From: Pseudomonas sp. DTU_2021_1001937_2_SI_NGA_ILE_001
GTDB lineage: Bacteria; Pseudomonadota; Gammaproteobacteria; Pseudomonadales; Pseudomonadaceae
DNA length: 64,000 nucleotides
Assembly (NCBI RefSeq): GCF_032463525.1
Contig: NZ_CP135971.1
Location: 2,294,001-2,358,000 of the forward strand
Direction: 5' to 3'
The notes under the pieces were generated by a model, which was not told where the DNA came from, did no database searches, and saw only the letters and a list, made by a program, of their open reading frames with translations. This document shows, piece after piece, positions 26,606 through 35,073 of this stretch (the stretch's first letter is position 1; every line of letters starts with the position of its first letter). The translations under genes were made by a program, and so were the position numbers.

Positions 26606-27267
26606 TGCCGGCTTCGACCCAGACGCCCTGCAATGTCGTGGTGTTGCTGTCGGGTACCGGCAGCAACCTGCAGGCCATGATCGACAGTTTCAAGGACAGC
26701 GACAGCCCGGCGCGCATTCGCGCGGTGATTTCCAACCGCGCCGACGCCCTGGGGCTGCAACGCGCGCGGGACGCCGGCATCGAAACCCGCGTGCTGGAGC
26801 ACGCGACGTTCGATGGCCGCGAAGCCTTCGACGCGGCGCTGATGGCGCTGATCGACGATTTCGCCCCCGACCTGGTGGTGCTGGCCGGTTTCATGCGCAT
26901 TCTCAGCGCCGGCTTCGTCAGCCACTACCAGGGCCGCCTGCTGAACATCCACCCTTCGCTGCTGCCGCGCTACAAGGGCCTGCATACCCACCAGCGCGCC
27001 CTGGAAGCTGGCGACCGGGAGCACGGCTGCAGCGTGCACTTCGTCACCGAGGAACTCGACGGCGGACCACTGGTCGTACAGTCAGTGATTTCGGTAGAGT
27101 TGCATGATTCGCCCGCCAGCCTGGCACAACGTGTCCACGCCCAGGAACACCGGATTTACCCACTGGCCATTCGCTGGTTCGCCGAAGGCCGTCTGCGCCT
27201 CGATGAACAGGGCGCACGCCTGGATGGCCAGTTGCTTCCGGCCAGCGGCCACCTGATTCGAAACTAG
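26605..27267 (+). CDS. purN: phosphoribosylglycinamide formyltransferase
   Basis: PurN formylates glycinamide ribonucleotide with 10-formyl-tetrahydrofolate, the third step of purine synthesis. The 220-residue protein has VVVLLSGTGSNLQAMID at the phosphate site, ISNRADALGLQRA, the catalytic stretch LAGFMRILSAGFV, and the invariant NIHPSLLPRYKGLHTHQRAL with the catalytic Asn and His. HFVTEELDGGPLV carries the catalytic Asp. The ATG at 26605 overlaps purM by one base. Length is normal. Confidence 0.97.
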   Translation: MPASTQTPCNVVVLLSGTGSNLQAMIDSFKDSDSPARIRAVISNRADALGLQRARDAGIETRVLEHATFDGREAFDAALMALIDDFAPDLVVLAGFMRILSAGFVSHYQGRLLNIHPSLLPRYKGLHTHQRALEAGDREHGCSVHFVTEELDGGPLVVQSVISVELHDSPASLAQRVHAQEHRIYPLAIRWFAEGRLRLDEQGARLDGQLLPASGHLIRN

Positions 27268-27275
27268 GAGATCCC

Positions 27276-27989
27276 ATGCGTCGCGCACTGCTCTTCGCTT
27301 TCGCCCTGCTCGCCCTGCCTGTTGCCCAGGCAGCCGACCTTCAGCCGTTCTCCGCCAGCTACACCGCCGACTGGAAGCAGCTGCCCATGAGCGGCACCGC
27401 CGAGCGCAGCCTGGAAGCCGGCCCCAACGGCACCTGGAACCTCAACTTCAAGGCTTCCATGGTCATCGCCAGCCTCACCGAGTCGAGCACCCTGAAGGTC
27501 GACAAGGACGTGATGGTGCCCCAGACCTACAGCTTCGAGCGCAGTGGCCTGGGCAAGTCGAAAAAGGTCGACCTGGCCTTCGACTGGACCAACAAGGTGG
27601 TGACCGGCAGCGACCGCGGCGACGCGATCAAGCTGCCGATCAACCGCGGCGTGCTGGACAAATCCACTTACCAGCTGGCCCTGCAGCATGACGTGGCCGC
27701 CGGCAAGAAAAGCATGAGCTACCAAGTGGTCGACGGTGACGAACTGGACACCTACGACTTCCGCGTACTGGGCTCGGAAACCGTGTCCACCAAGGCCGGC
27801 CAGATCGACGCGATCAAGGTCGAGCGGGTCCGTGACCCCACGCAGAGCAAGCGCATCACCGTGCTCTGGTTCGCCAAGGACTGGGACTACCTGCTGGTGC
27901 GCCTGCAACAGGTCGAGACCGACGGCAAGGAGTACAACATCATGCTCCAGGACGGTACGGTGAACGGCAAGCCGGTCAAAGGCCGCTAA
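27276..27989 (+). CDS. DUF3108 domain protein, exported
   Basis: The 237-residue product has a signal peptide (MRRALLFAFALLALPVAQAA, cut after QAA). Its beta-rich domain fits DUF3108: FSASYTADWKQLPMSGTAER at the start, KASMVIASLTESSTLKV, then KAGQIDAIKVERVRD and LWFAKDWDYLLVRLQQVE. The family is periplasmic and of unknown function, sometimes linked to the outer membrane. AGGAG stands 5 bases before the ATG. It is only 8 bases after purN, so it is probably cotranscribed, although its role in purine synthesis is not evident. A strong terminator follows. Confidence 0.88.
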   Translation: MRRALLFAFALLALPVAQAADLQPFSASYTADWKQLPMSGTAERSLEAGPNGTWNLNFKASMVIASLTESSTLKVDKDVMVPQTYSFERSGLGKSKKVDLAFDWTNKVVTGSDRGDAIKLPINRGVLDKSTYQLALQHDVAAGKKSMSYQVVDGDELDTYDFRVLGSETVSTKAGQIDAIKVERVRDPTQSKRITVLWFAKDWDYLLVRLQQVETDGKEYNIMLQDGTVNGKPVKGR

Positions 27990-28004
27990 ACCGGGATAGC
28001 AGTG

Positions 28005-28038
28005 AAAAGCCCCTGGTAGCGATACCAGGGGCTTTTTT
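28005..28038 (+). terminator. intrinsic terminator of purMN-DUF3108
   Basis: AAAAGCCCCTGGTA and TACCAGGGGC arms give a stem of 13 to 14 pairs around a short loop, with six Ts after. It is one of the strongest terminators in the window and may also work on the reverse strand. Confidence 0.93.
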
Positions 28039-28259
28039 GTGGGCGCAAGGAAAGCAGGCGCCAGTGCCGCAGCGAGCGGGAAGCGGATTCATGAAACATG
28101 AAGAAACATTCATAGTGGCTCAAGGCCTTGTCATTCAAGGCGTCCAGCCTTTCGGGCGGGCTGGGAACTTTATGAGGCTATTTACTTAGCAAGCTAATAA
28201 AAACTATAAAAAAGGCCTGCGACATCTCGCCGCAGTTATCAGAATCGGGAGATCACACC

Positions 28260-28448
28260 ATGACCGTAACAGTGACTGAACGCGACGAAGCCCACCTCTC
28301 TCATGAGGCCATCGGCCACGGCATCCATATCTGGGATGTGCGCCAGCAGGACCAGTTGGTCGGAATGTTCCACGAAGAAGCCGACGCGCAGCGCTACAAA
28401 GAAGAACTCGAAGCGCAGGAGAATCAAGCCCACGCCGAACATCGCTGA
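28260..28448 (+). CDS. 62-residue acidic small protein
   Basis: The frame begins MTVTVTERDEAHLSHEAIGH and continues with HIWDVRQQDQLVGMF and the helix HEEADAQRYKEELEAQENQA. A GGAG lies 8 bases before the ATG. The central strand-turn-helix look, with W and G at the turn, is like small stress-linked proteins of pseudomonads, but I cannot name the family. It is rich in His and Glu. Its own promoter probably lies in the AT-rich stretch at 28160-28210 (TTTACTT...AATAAAAACTATAAA). A REP-like hairpin follows. Confidence 0.65.
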   Translation: MTVTVTERDEAHLSHEAIGHGIHIWDVRQQDQLVGMFHEEADAQRYKEELEAQENQAHAEHR

Positions 28449-28491
28449 ATTCTGCTGCGTGCGCAGGGCCCCGGCCCTGCCAGCAATTCAA

Positions 28492-28537
28492 AGGGGCGAC
28501 TGCAGCCGCGAAGAGCTTCGCGGTAGCAGTCGCCCCT
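28492..28537. repeat. REP-like long hairpin, possible terminator
   Basis: AGGGGCGACTGC and GCAGTCGCCCCT are perfect 12-base arms around a 22-base loop that itself contains CCGCGAAG and CTTCGCGG. The combination matches a REP sequence. It lies between two convergent genes and could serve as a transcription stop. Confidence 0.8.
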
Positions 28538-28566
28538 AAAGGTTCAGCGCGCTTCTGGCGAGGTGG

Positions 28567-29106
28567 TTACCACATCAGATCGTCTGGAATCTGGTAGGCC
28601 GCATACGGATCGTCGGCATCCGGGGCCTCGGTAGGTGTATTGAGCAGCACGATACGCTTCGGGTCGCGTTCCTGGATCTTCAGCGCCGCTTCGCGAGGGA
28701 TGATCTCGTAGCCGCCACCGTGATGCACGATGGCCAGCGAGCCGCTGCTCAGCTTGTTACGCATCAAGGCATTCACCGCAATGCGCTTGACCTTCTTGTC
28801 ATCGACGAAGTTGTAGTAATCCTCGCTGTTGATCTTGGGCAGGCGCGACACTTCGATCAACTGCTTGATCTGCGCAGCGCGCGCCTTGGCCTCGACCTTC
28901 TCCTGCTGCTGGCGATTGAGTTCCTGGTCGCGCTTGGCCTTTTCGGCCATGGCTTCCTGGGCGGCGCGCTTCTGCGAGTCGTCGATCTCGATCTGCCCCT
29001 TGTGGGCCAGACGCTGTTCTTTCTGCTTGGCTTTGCTGACCTGTTTGGCCTGCTTTTCGTTGACCAGGCCAGCCTTGAGCAGCTGGTCGCGTAGGGAAAG
29101 GCTCAT
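28567..29106 (-). CDS. DUF2058 family protein
   Basis: The 179-residue protein begins MSLSLRDQLLKAGLVNEKQA. It has a long basic coiled coil (about 15-85) rich in Lys, Glu and Gln, and a C-terminal part with INSEDYYNFVDDKKVKRIAV and VHHGGGYEIIPREAALKI. This is the DUF2058 (YaiL-like) pattern, whose role is unknown. The charge and coiled coil suggest contact with RNA or ribosomes, but that is only inference. It is separate from mazG by 40 bases on the same strand. No signal peptide. Confidence 0.85.
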   Translation of the reverse strand: MSLSLRDQLLKAGLVNEKQAKQVSKAKQKEQRLAHKGQIEIDDSQKRAAQEAMAEKAKRDQELNRQQQEKVEAKARAAQIKQLIEVSRLPKINSEDYYNFVDDKKVKRIAVNALMRNKLSSGSLAIVHHGGGYEIIPREAALKIQERDPKRIVLLNTPTEAPDADDPYAAYQIPDDLMW

Positions 29107-29146
29107 TGTCTACTCGCTTGATACAGTACAGCCGCTTGCAGTTCGG

Positions 29147-29980
29147 TCAACCGCAGGCGGCGGGGTTCTTTTCCTGTCGTTTGGCTTCGCCCCACAGGGC
29201 GTCGAGTTCTTCCAGGCTGCAGCCTTCGAGAGCCCGCCCCTGGTCACGCACCACCGACTCGATGAAACGAAAACGCCGGTCGAACTTGCCGTTGGCGGAG
29301 CGTAGCGCAGTTTCCGGGTCGACTTTAAGGTGCCGGGCCAGATTGACCACCGAAAACAGCAGATCGCCGATTTCCTCGGCCATCTCAGCCGTTGCACCGC
29401 CAGCCATGGCCTCCAGCACTTCGTCGAGTTCCTCGCGGACCTTGTCGACCACCGGCAGCGCCTCCGGCCAGTCGAAGCCCACCTGAGCGGCGCGCTTCTG
29501 CAGCTTGCTGGCCCGCGACAACGCCGGCAACGCGCTCGGCACGTCATCGAGCAGGGAAAGCTGTTCGGGGGCAGTGGCCTGCTCAGCGCGCTCCTGGGCC
29601 TTGATTTCGTCCCAGCGGCGATTGATCTCGCTTTCGCTCAGGCGCGGGGCTTCCGGTGCAGCATGCAGGTCGCCGGTGGGAAACACGTGGGGATGGCGGC
29701 GCAGCAGCTTGCGGGTGATGCCATCGACCACCGCATTGAAGTCGAAGCGCCCCTCCTCCCGGGCCAGTTGGGCATAGAACACCACCTGGAACATGAGGTC
29801 GCCCAACTCACCCTGCAGATGAGCGAAATCGCCGCGCTCGATGGCGTCGGCCACTTCGTAGGCTTCTTCCAGGGTGTGCGGCACGATACTGGCGTAGGTC
29901 TGCTTCAAGTCCCACGGGCAGCCGTACTGCGGGTCGCGCAAACGGGCCATGAGGTGCAGCAGGTCGTCGAGTGTGTACAT
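29147..29980 (-). CDS. mazG: nucleoside triphosphate pyrophosphohydrolase MazG
   Basis: The 277-residue protein has two tandem all-alpha MazG domains. The first holds CPWDLKQTYASIVPHTLEEA and the EExxE plus ELGD pattern (GELGDLMFQVVF, residues near 59-70). The second has REELDEVLEAM and AEEIGDLLFSVVN. These bind magnesium and hydrolyse NTPs to NMP and pyrophosphate. The MYTLDD start at 29980 has GGGAG 5 bases upstream. It sits next to relA, as in E. coli where MazG lowers ppGpp, so a link to the stringent response is plausible here. Confidence 0.95.
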   Translation of the reverse strand: MYTLDDLLHLMARLRDPQYGCPWDLKQTYASIVPHTLEEAYEVADAIERGDFAHLQGELGDLMFQVVFYAQLAREEGRFDFNAVVDGITRKLLRRHPHVFPTGDLHAAPEAPRLSESEINRRWDEIKAQERAEQATAPEQLSLLDDVPSALPALSRASKLQKRAAQVGFDWPEALPVVDKVREELDEVLEAMAGGATAEMAEEIGDLLFSVVNLARHLKVDPETALRSANGKFDRRFRFIESVVRDQGRALEGCSLEELDALWGEAKRQEKNPAACG

Positions 29981-30050
29981 GTGGGCTCCCGAGGTCGCCA
30001 GCTTCAAGGGGCCAGCCGATTACGATCCGCCGCCCCCTTGAAGCTGTCGT

Positions 30051-32291
30051 TCATGGCGTCTTGTTGCGCCGCGTCTCGATGATGTTGGGCAGCTGGGAAA
30101 TCCGCCCCAGCAAGCGCCCCAGGGCGTCGAGGCCGGGGATCTCGATGGTCAGCGACATCAGTGCGGTGTTGTCTTCCTTGTTGGAGCGGGTGTTGACCGC
30201 CAGCACGTTGATGCGCTCGTTGAGCAGCACCTGGGTGACGTCACGCAGCAGCCCCGAACGGTCGTAGGCCCGGATGAGGATATCCACCGGGTAGGTAAGC
30301 GCCGGCGCCGGCCCCCAACTGACCTGGATGATGCGCTCCGGCTCTTTGCCGCCCAGCTGCAATACCGAGGCACAGTCCTGACGGTGAATGGTGACTCCGC
30401 GCCCCTGGGTGATGTAACCGACGATGGCATCGCCCGGCACCGGCTGGCAGCAGCCGGCGATCTGGGTCAACAGGTTGCCCACGCCCTGGATCTGGATGTC
30501 ACCACGCTTGCCCGGCTTGTAGCCAGTGGCCTTGCGCGGGATCAGCTCCACGGCATCCATGCGCTCGGGTTCGACCTGCTGCTGGGCGAGGTTGACCAGC
30601 TGGGTCAGGCGCAGGTCGCCGGCACCCAGGGCGGCGAACATGTCTTCGCCGGTCTTGTAGTTGGCCTTCTCGGCCAGCTTCTCGAAGTCGACCTGCAGCA
30701 GCGCCATGCGCGCCAGCTCACGCTCCAGCAGGCTGCGCCCGGCAGCGACGTTCTGGTCGCGAGCCTGCAGCTTGAACCAGTGGACGATCTTGGCGCGCGC
30801 CCGCGAGGTGGTGATGTAGCCCAGGTTGGGATTCAGCCAGTCGCGGCTCGGCGTGCCCTGCTTGCTGGTGATGATCTCCACCTGCTCGCCGGTTTGCAGG
30901 CTATAGTTGAGCGGCACGATGCGCCCGTTGATCTTCGCGCCCCGGCAGTTGTGGCCGATCTCGGTGTGCACGCGATAGGCGAAGTCCAGTGGCGTGGCCC
31001 CCTTGGGCAGGTCGATGGCGTGGCCGTCGGGAGTGAACACGTAGACGCGGTCGGGCTCGATATCGACGCGCAACTGCTCGGCCAGGCCGCCGATGTCGCC
31101 CAGCTCTTCGTGCCACTCCAGCACCTGGCGAAGCCAGGAGATCTTCTCTTCGTAGTGGTTGGAGCTGGACTTGACGTCGGTGCCCTTGTAGCGCCAGTGC
31201 GCGCAGACCCCCAGCTCGGCTTCCTCGTGCATGGCGTGGGTACGGATCTGCACCTCCAGCACCTTGCCCTCCGGGCCGATCACCGCCGTGTGCAGGGAAC
31301 GGTAGCCGTTCTCCTTGGGGTTGGCGATGTAGTCGTCGAACTCCTTGGGAATGTGCCGCCACAGGGTGTGCACGATGCCGAGCGCGGTGTAGCAGTCGCG
31401 CATTTCCGGCACCAGCACGCGCACGGCGCGCACGTCGTAGATCTGGCTGAAGGCCAAGCCCTTGCGCTGCATCTTGCGCCAGATGGAATAGATGTGTTTC
31501 GCCCGGCCGCTGATGTCGGCCTTGACGCCCGTGGCCTGCAGTTCGTTGTCGAGCTGGGTCATCACGTCGGTGATGAAACGCTCGCGATCCAGGCGCCGTT
31601 CGTGCAGCAGCTTGGCGATCTGCTTGTACTGATCAGGCTCCAGATAGCGGAACGACAGGTCTTCCAGTTCCCACTTGATGTGGCCGATACCCAGGCGATG
31701 GGCCAGGGGGGCGTAGATGTCGAAGACTTCGCGGGCGACGCGGTTGCGTTTTTCCTCATCGGCGTTCTTCACCGCACGAATCGCGCAGGTGCGTTCGGCC
31801 AGCTTGATCAGCGCGACGCGGACGTCGTCGACCATGGCCACCAGCATCTTGCGCAGGTTCTCGACCTGCGTCTGGCTGCCCAGCACCAACGACTGGCGCG
31901 GGCTGAGGCTGGCGCTGATGGCCGCCATGCGCTGCACGCCCTCGATGAGCTTGGCGACGGTGGCGCCGAAGCGCTCCTCGACCTGGGGCAGGGGAATCAG
32001 CCCCTCGCGCACGCCGCGGTAGATGACCGCAGCGATCAGCGAATCCTGGTCGAGCTTGAGGTCGGCGAGGATCTCGGCGATCTCCAGGCCGGTCTGGAAC
32101 GTGGAAGTACCATCGGCCCAGTCGTTGCGCCGGGTGTTGCTTTGCGCCTCGGCCTGTCTGGCAAATTCGCAGGCCTCTTTCATGGCCTGACGATCGAGAA
32201 TCAGGTCGACGCTGACGATATGGTCGAGCCAAGCGTCGAGGTTGATACTGCCGTCGGTGTTGACCGGCTGGTGTGCTCTCACCTGTACCAT
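30051..32291 (-). CDS. relA: GTP pyrophosphokinase RelA
   Basis: RelA makes (p)ppGpp on ribosomes with uncharged tRNA. The 746-residue protein has an inactive hydrolase region (residues 40-170) where the metal-binding His-Asp pair is missing (AAVIYRGVREGLIP). An active synthetase domain follows with YDVRAVRVLVPEMRDCY and NPKENGYRSLHTAVIGPEG. Then come the TGS domain (VYVFTPDGHAIDLPKGAT), a helical domain, a zinc-finger-like CCQPVPGD and HRQDC, and a C-terminal ACT domain. Start MVQVRAH at 32291 has GGAAGG 8 bases ahead. Confidence 0.97.
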   Translation of the reverse strand: MVQVRAHQPVNTDGSINLDAWLDHIVSVDLILDRQAMKEACEFARQAEAQSNTRRNDWADGTSTFQTGLEIAEILADLKLDQDSLIAAVIYRGVREGLIPLPQVEERFGATVAKLIEGVQRMAAISASLSPRQSLVLGSQTQVENLRKMLVAMVDDVRVALIKLAERTCAIRAVKNADEEKRNRVAREVFDIYAPLAHRLGIGHIKWELEDLSFRYLEPDQYKQIAKLLHERRLDRERFITDVMTQLDNELQATGVKADISGRAKHIYSIWRKMQRKGLAFSQIYDVRAVRVLVPEMRDCYTALGIVHTLWRHIPKEFDDYIANPKENGYRSLHTAVIGPEGKVLEVQIRTHAMHEEAELGVCAHWRYKGTDVKSSSNHYEEKISWLRQVLEWHEELGDIGGLAEQLRVDIEPDRVYVFTPDGHAIDLPKGATPLDFAYRVHTEIGHNCRGAKINGRIVPLNYSLQTGEQVEIITSKQGTPSRDWLNPNLGYITTSRARAKIVHWFKLQARDQNVAAGRSLLERELARMALLQVDFEKLAEKANYKTGEDMFAALGAGDLRLTQLVNLAQQQVEPERMDAVELIPRKATGYKPGKRGDIQIQGVGNLLTQIAGCCQPVPGDAIVGYITQGRGVTIHRQDCASVLQLGGKEPERIIQVSWGPAPALTYPVDILIRAYDRSGLLRDVTQVLLNERINVLAVNTRSNKEDNTALMSLTIEIPGLDALGRLLGRISQLPNIIETRRNKTP

Positions 32292-32457
32292 GCTGCTTAC
32301 CTTCCCTACGGCGCGATGAATGGCGCCGAAAGTCGCCGGCCTTTTGATGCGAATGCCACTTGCAGGGCTAGCAAGTACCGGCATTCGCGGGCCGGTCTGA
32401 TTAAACGAGATTCCCTGTCGGCAGCCGGTTCGTTCCACTGAACCGCCACCCACTCAC

Positions 32458-33813
32458 TCATTCTTTCATTTCAAATAACGCCATAGCCTCGACATGCGCC
32501 GTCTGAGGAAACATGTCGAGAATCCCGGCTCGTTTCAAGCGGTAACCCTGGTTGACCAGCTCAAGGGTGTCACGCGCCAGCGTGGCGGGGTTGCAGGATA
32601 CATACAGCAACCGCCGGGCGCCGGACTGGCCGATCTGCCGAACCACCTCGAAGGCGCCATCACGCGGCGGGTCCAAGAGTACCGCAGAAAATCCTTTTAC
32701 AGACCAGTCAGCCTGCGTCAATGGCCGGGAAAGGTCAGCCTGGAAGAACTGCACGTTCTCCAGGCCGTTGTCCCGGGCATTGAGCGCCGCACGCTCGACC
32801 ATCGCCTGCACGCCTTCCACCGCCACCACCTCGCCGCTCTGTGCGGCCAGCGGCAGGGCGAAGTTGCCCAGCCCGCAGAACAGGTCCATGACCCGCTCGC
32901 CCGACTGTGGCGCCAGCCACTCCAGGGCCTGGCGAATCATCGCCTCGTTGACCTGGGCATTGACCTGGATGAAATCCCCCGGCCGCCAGGCCAGTCGCAG
33001 ATTCCAGGGCTCCAGGCGATAACCCAGGGCATGGACCGGATCGGCCGGCCGAGGTTCACCCTCGCCTTGCAACCAGAGTTGTACGCGGTTGCGCGTGCAA
33101 AAATCGTGAAGAATTTGCAGGTCAGCGTCGGACAATGGCGCGGTGTGTCGCACCAGCAGCGCCAGGGCGCTGCCACTGAACAGCTCGACATGACCGACTG
33201 CCTGCGGTTTGCCGAGTCCGCGCAACAATTCAGGCAGCTGCGCCATGAGCGGCTGCAGCTCGGCGACCAGCACCGGGCAGTGGCGGACATTGACGATGTC
33301 CTGGCTGGCGGCGGCGCGAAAGCCGACGTCCAGCTGGCGGGCCTTCGGGTCCCAGCGCACGGCGACCCGTGCACGACGGCGGTAGGCCAGCTCGCTGCCG
33401 ACCAGCGGAGCGGCCCATTGTTCGGGTTCCACGCTGGCCACGCGCTGCAACTGTTCGGCAAGCATGGCCTGCTTGAACGCCAGCTGCTGGTCGTGAGGCA
33501 TGTGCTGCACGCTGCAGCCGCCACAGCGGCCGAAGTATTCGCAGGCCGGGGCACGGCGCGCGGCGCTGGCACTCAGCACCCTTTCGGTGCGCGCCTCGAC
33601 CACCTTGCCGCGCGCGCCCAGCACCCGCGCCTCGACTTCTTCACCGGCCAGGCTGCCGGCCACGAACCAGGTCTTGCCCTCGGCGAAGGCGATGCCACGG
33701 CCGTCATTGGCCAGTCGCTCGACGACCAGGCGCTGTTTCTTGCCGGTCGGCAGCTGGGCACTCTTGACTCCACCAGCGGGCTGAAAACGCAGCCCTCGTT
33801 GCTGACGGGCCAT
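32458..33813 (-). CDS. rlmD: 23S rRNA (uracil-1939-C5)-methyltransferase RlmD
   Basis: RlmD methylates C5 of U1939 in 23S rRNA with S-adenosylmethionine. The 451-residue protein has an N-terminal TRAM domain ([20 protein letters not shown]) and iron-sulfur cysteines in [10 protein letters not shown] with a fourth in RHCPVL. SAM motifs include [16 protein letters not shown] and VAVEGV. The catalytic cysteine is in [13 protein letters not shown] near residue 405, and the conserved [14 protein letters not shown] closes it. Its ATG shares a base with the cysM stop. It lies just before relA in the direction of transcription. Confidence 0.96.
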   Translation of the reverse strand: MARQQRGLRFQPAGGVKSAQLPTGKKQRLVVERLANDGRGIAFAEGKTWFVAGSLAGEEVEARVLGARGKVVEARTERVLSASAARRAPACEYFGRCGGCSVQHMPHDQQLAFKQAMLAEQLQRVASVEPEQWAAPLVGSELAYRRRARVAVRWDPKARQLDVGFRAAASQDIVNVRHCPVLVAELQPLMAQLPELLRGLGKPQAVGHVELFSGSALALLVRHTAPLSDADLQILHDFCTRNRVQLWLQGEGEPRPADPVHALGYRLEPWNLRLAWRPGDFIQVNAQVNEAMIRQALEWLAPQSGERVMDLFCGLGNFALPLAAQSGEVVAVEGVQAMVERAALNARDNGLENVQFFQADLSRPLTQADWSVKGFSAVLLDPPRDGAFEVVRQIGQSGARRLLYVSCNPATLARDTLELVNQGYRLKRAGILDMFPQTAHVEAMALFEMKE

Positions 33814-34715
33814 CAGTTGGGCGCGTCGAAGACGCCGGTCGACAGGTAGCGGTCGCCGCGGTCACAGATGATGGCGACGATCACGGCGTTCTCTACCTCG
33901 CGGCTCAGGCGCAGCATGCCGGCCACCGAGCCGCCAGAGGACACGCCGCAGAAGATGCCTTCTTCACGGGCCAGGCGGCGCATGACGTCCTCGGCCTCGG
34001 CCTGCCCCATGTCGATGATCCGGTCGACCCGCGAAGCCTGGTAGATGCTCGGCAGGTACTCTTCAGGCCAGCGACGGATACCCGGAATGGCCGCGCCTTC
34101 CATCGGCTGCAGGCCGACGATCTGCACGTTGGGATTCTGCTCCTTGAGGTAGCGCGAATTGCCCATGATGGTACCGGTGGTGCCCATCGAGCTGACGAAA
34201 TGGGTGATGGTGCCGCCGGTCTGCCGCCAGATTTCCGGGCCGGTCCCGGCGTAGTGCGCCTCGGGGTTGTCGCCATTGGCGAACTGGTCCAGCACCTTGC
34301 CGCGGCCTTCGGCCTGCATGCGCTCGGCCAGATCACGAGCGCCTTCCATGCCTTCGTCCTTGCTGACCAGGATCAGCTCGGCGCCATAGGCCGTCATCGC
34401 CGCCTTGCGCTCGGCACTGGAGTTGTCGGGCATGATCAGGATCATTCGGTAGCCCTTGATGGCAGCAGCCATGGCCAGGGCGATACCGGTGTTGCCGGAG
34501 GTGGCTTCGATCAGGGTGTCGCCCGGTTGGATCTGGCCACGCAGCTCGGCGCGGGTGATCATCGACAGCGCCGGGCGGTCTTTCACCGAACCGGCCGGGT
34601 TGTTGCCTTCGAGCTTCACCAGGAGGGTATTGCTGGTCTCGCCGCCGAGGCGCTGCAGGCGCACCAGCGGGGTGTTGCCGACGCAATCGGCAATGGTTTG
34701 ATACGGCAGGGTCAT
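33813..34715 (-). CDS. cysM: cysteine synthase B
   Basis: This PLP enzyme of 300 residues makes cysteine from O-acetylserine and sulfide or thiosulfate. The PLP lysine is K45 in [10 protein letters not shown]. The substrate loop [13 protein letters not shown] and the phosphate-binding GTTGTI follow. [16 protein letters not shown] is typical of CysM rather than CysK. The N-terminal [16 protein letters not shown] is also conserved. The gene order cysM-rlmD-relA-mazG is the known Pseudomonas arrangement next to gacS. Length normal. Confidence 0.95.
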   Translation of the reverse strand: MTLPYQTIADCVGNTPLVRLQRLGGETSNTLLVKLEGNNPAGSVKDRPALSMITRAELRGQIQPGDTLIEATSGNTGIALAMAAAIKGYRMILIMPDNSSAERKAAMTAYGAELILVSKDEGMEGARDLAERMQAEGRGKVLDQFANGDNPEAHYAGTGPEIWRQTGGTITHFVSSMGTTGTIMGNSRYLKEQNPNVQIVGLQPMEGAAIPGIRRWPEEYLPSIYQASRVDRIIDMGQAEAEDVMRRLAREEGIFCGVSSGGSVAGMLRLSREVENAVIVAIICDRGDRYLSTGVFDAPN

Positions 34716-35073
34716 GGCGTCTTTCGCAATCCAGACTGCGGGGGCCGCCTATCATACCGGCAAACGCCCAAAGCCCATATCACGCAAAGTGAGGCGCTTA
34801 TCACCAAACGGCATAACGACCTCCGCCCTTTCCACGACGCGTCCGCTCTGGCCCCCGCTGTCCCGCCACCCGGCGAGGGTCGGCGGCAGGCAGGCTGCCG
34901 CCGGCCATGCGACCGGTGGTTGCCGCGCCGTCCACAGATGCGACTGCCAAGCGGCCAGGCATGTAATATGCCTGCCATTCAATGGCTACACTGCCCTGTG
35001 CCGCCGGTCCGCGACCCTCGGCGTGCGGCACGAACATGACCTTCCGGAATGCCCGGAGCGCTGGAGAACGCAT
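34716..35073 (+). promoter_or_regulatory. gacS-cysM divergent regulatory region
   Basis: No separate gene is called in this 358-base gap. CAGGCAT and ATGCCTG arms with a 5-base centre stand at 34956-34974, overlapping an AT-rich TAATAT that could be a -10 element, about 100 bases before gacS. The long open frame that runs in phase upstream of gacS has no ribosome site. Confidence 0.35.

Noticed and set aside
28156..28210. AlgU (sigma-E type) promoter GAACTT before the 62-residue protein
   Set aside because: GAACTT is present, but no TCTGA-like -10 is found at the right distance.
30384..32441. 685-codon open frame antisense to relA
   Set aside because: The sense strand codes for a complete RelA with all domains. 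The antisense product is low-complexity and has no start signal.
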